DNA of 64,000 bases from SZUA-309 sp965230005. GTDB lineage: Bacteria > Pseudomonadota > Gammaproteobacteria > Pseudomonadales > Azotimanducaceae. Where the stretch lies: NCBI GenBank assembly GCA_965230005.1, contig OZ245934.1, forward strand, positions 5,022,001 through 5,086,000, given 5' to 3'. Below are positions 63,267 through 64,000 of this stretch, piece after piece. The position numbers and the translations under genes were made by a program. The notes under the pieces are model-generated. The model saw nothing but the letters and a program-made list of their open reading frames with translations, was not told the origin of the DNA and did no database searches. Position 1 is the first letter of the stretch, and the number at the start of each line of letters is the position of its first letter.

Positions 63267-64000
63267 TCAGGCGGCGTTCTGATCGGCTCCCGCGTCCAGC
63301 GCCAGGAAGCGTCGTGTGTGTTCAGCCACGGCAGCCGCGTGCTCGGGTTCCAGATGAATGTGGTGTGGCCCCGGCAGGCGTAACACGGTCAACTGTGGGT
63401 GGTGGGCTTCCGCCTCGCCGATTTCACCCTGATACCACTTGTCGCCTTCCTCGGCGACCAGCAGCAGAGCGGGGGCAGTGCTGCCTTCTAGGAGCAGATT
63501 GATGGTGTCACGCGTGTGTCGGAGTGGGGTGGAGAAGCGGATTCGAGGATCGGTCCGCCAGGTCACACCTTCCTCGACGGGCTTGTGGCCACGGCCGACC
63601 AGGGTGCTTGCGGCTTCGAAGGACTGGTCGGTTGCTTCCGTGACGCGGCGGGCCATGGTGTCTGCATCGGGGTAGATGCGCGGACGCTTCTCGTGGGCCG
63701 TCAGCATCTTCTCGATGGCTTCGCGGTTCTGCCCCAGACGTTCTTCCATGGAGACGCCGCCCGTGGCGATGAAGCCGTCAATATGCACGGCTTTCAGAAC
63801 CCTTTCGGGAAACATGGCCGCCAGTTCGCTGGCGATACTGGCGCCCATGGAGTGGCCGATGAGATTGAAACGATCCCAGCCAAGCAGGTTGGCCACGGCC
63901 ATCACATCCTGGATATCCGTGAAAGAGTGGTAGTGCACGCCGGGGGGACGGTGATCGGAGAGGCCGTGGCCCGCAAAATCAAGCGCCACGAGGTTGAGCT
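63267..64000 (-). CDS. Alpha/beta hydrolase, 5' end cut by the window edge
   Basis: The frame is open to base 64000, so the N-terminus is missing; about 244 residues remain. The visible part starts inside the core fold (ALDFAGHGLSDHRPPG) and has the nucleophile elbow GHSMG, a helical cap, an acid region VAEEGDKWYQG and the catalytic His in PGPHHIHLEPEH. The substrate is not predictable. It is followed at 27 bases by the phospholyase/kinase pair on the same strand and may belong to that operon. Confidence 0.87.
   Translation of the reverse strand, partial: LNLVALDFAGHGLSDHRPPGVHYHSFTDIQDVMAVANLLGWDRFNLIGHSMGASIASELAAMFPERVLKAVHIDGFIATGGVSMEERLGQNREAIEKMLTAHEKRPRIYPDADTMARRVTEATDQSFEAASTLVGRGHKPVEEGVTWRTDPRIRFSTPLRHTRDTINLLLEGSTAPALLLVAEEGDKWYQGEIGEAEAHHPQLTVLRLPGPHHIHLEPEHAAAVAEHTRRFLALDAGADQNAA

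Overview
The window is GC-rich, densely coded and strictly prokaryotic. It shows Sec, lipoprotein and Tat signals, a TonB-dependent receptor, sigma-54-type promoters and long runs of overlapping ATGA/TGATG gene junctions. Together these point to a Gram-negative proteobacterium, probably a gammaproteobacterium; I cannot name the genus. I see no tRNA, rRNA, IS element, phage gene or CRISPR array.

Layout. (A) 1-4609: a glutathione S-transferase cut by the left edge, a divergent LysR regulator, and a two-component pair (7TMR-DISM histidine kinase and LuxR-type response regulator). (B) 4696-22662: an 18-kb, four-gene, translationally coupled operon for giant exported proteins (2179, 1077, 1584 and 1147 aa). 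Genes 1 and 4 look like lipoproteins. The proteins carry Calx-beta, PKD-like, IPT/TIG and thrombospondin-type-3 calcium motifs but match no system I recognise. (C) 22663-25648: two adjacent exported ureohydrolases. One has all metal ligands and its neighbour has lost three of six. (D) 25942-36622: a urea uptake and urease operon, urtABCDE-ureDABCEFG. (E) 36853-40169: a tryptophan-tryptophylquinone amine dehydrogenase operon (mauB-E-D-A plus a c-type cytochrome). (F) 40834-42633: a fatty-acid-hydroxylase-family membrane enzyme and a small lipoprotein. (G) 42940-56800: a long co-directional run with allophanate hydrolase, a Rieske oxygenase, an ABC transporter, the two carboxyguanidine-deiminase-type proteins, a biotin-dependent urea/guanidine carboxylase, a HupE/UreJ protein, and a second tandem pair of an intact metallo-beta-lactamase-fold enzyme and a metal-stripped paralogue. 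(H) 57239-64000: a TonB-dependent receptor, a small lipoprotein, an APH-type kinase with an AGXT2L-type phospholyase/aminotransferase, and an alpha/beta hydrolase cut by the right edge.

How it fits together. From about 22.6 to 60.4 kb the window reads as a nitrogen-scavenging island covering urea, guanidine-like compounds and primary amines. Candidate sigma-54 (-24/-12) promoters sit in front of five separate units. Those before the amine dehydrogenase operon and the TonB receptor match essentially the whole consensus. Several have NtrC-like GCACC/GGTGC elements 90-230 bp upstream. The most unusual points are the two independent active/inactive enzyme pairs, both predicted to be exported, and the giant-protein operon beside its own two-component system.
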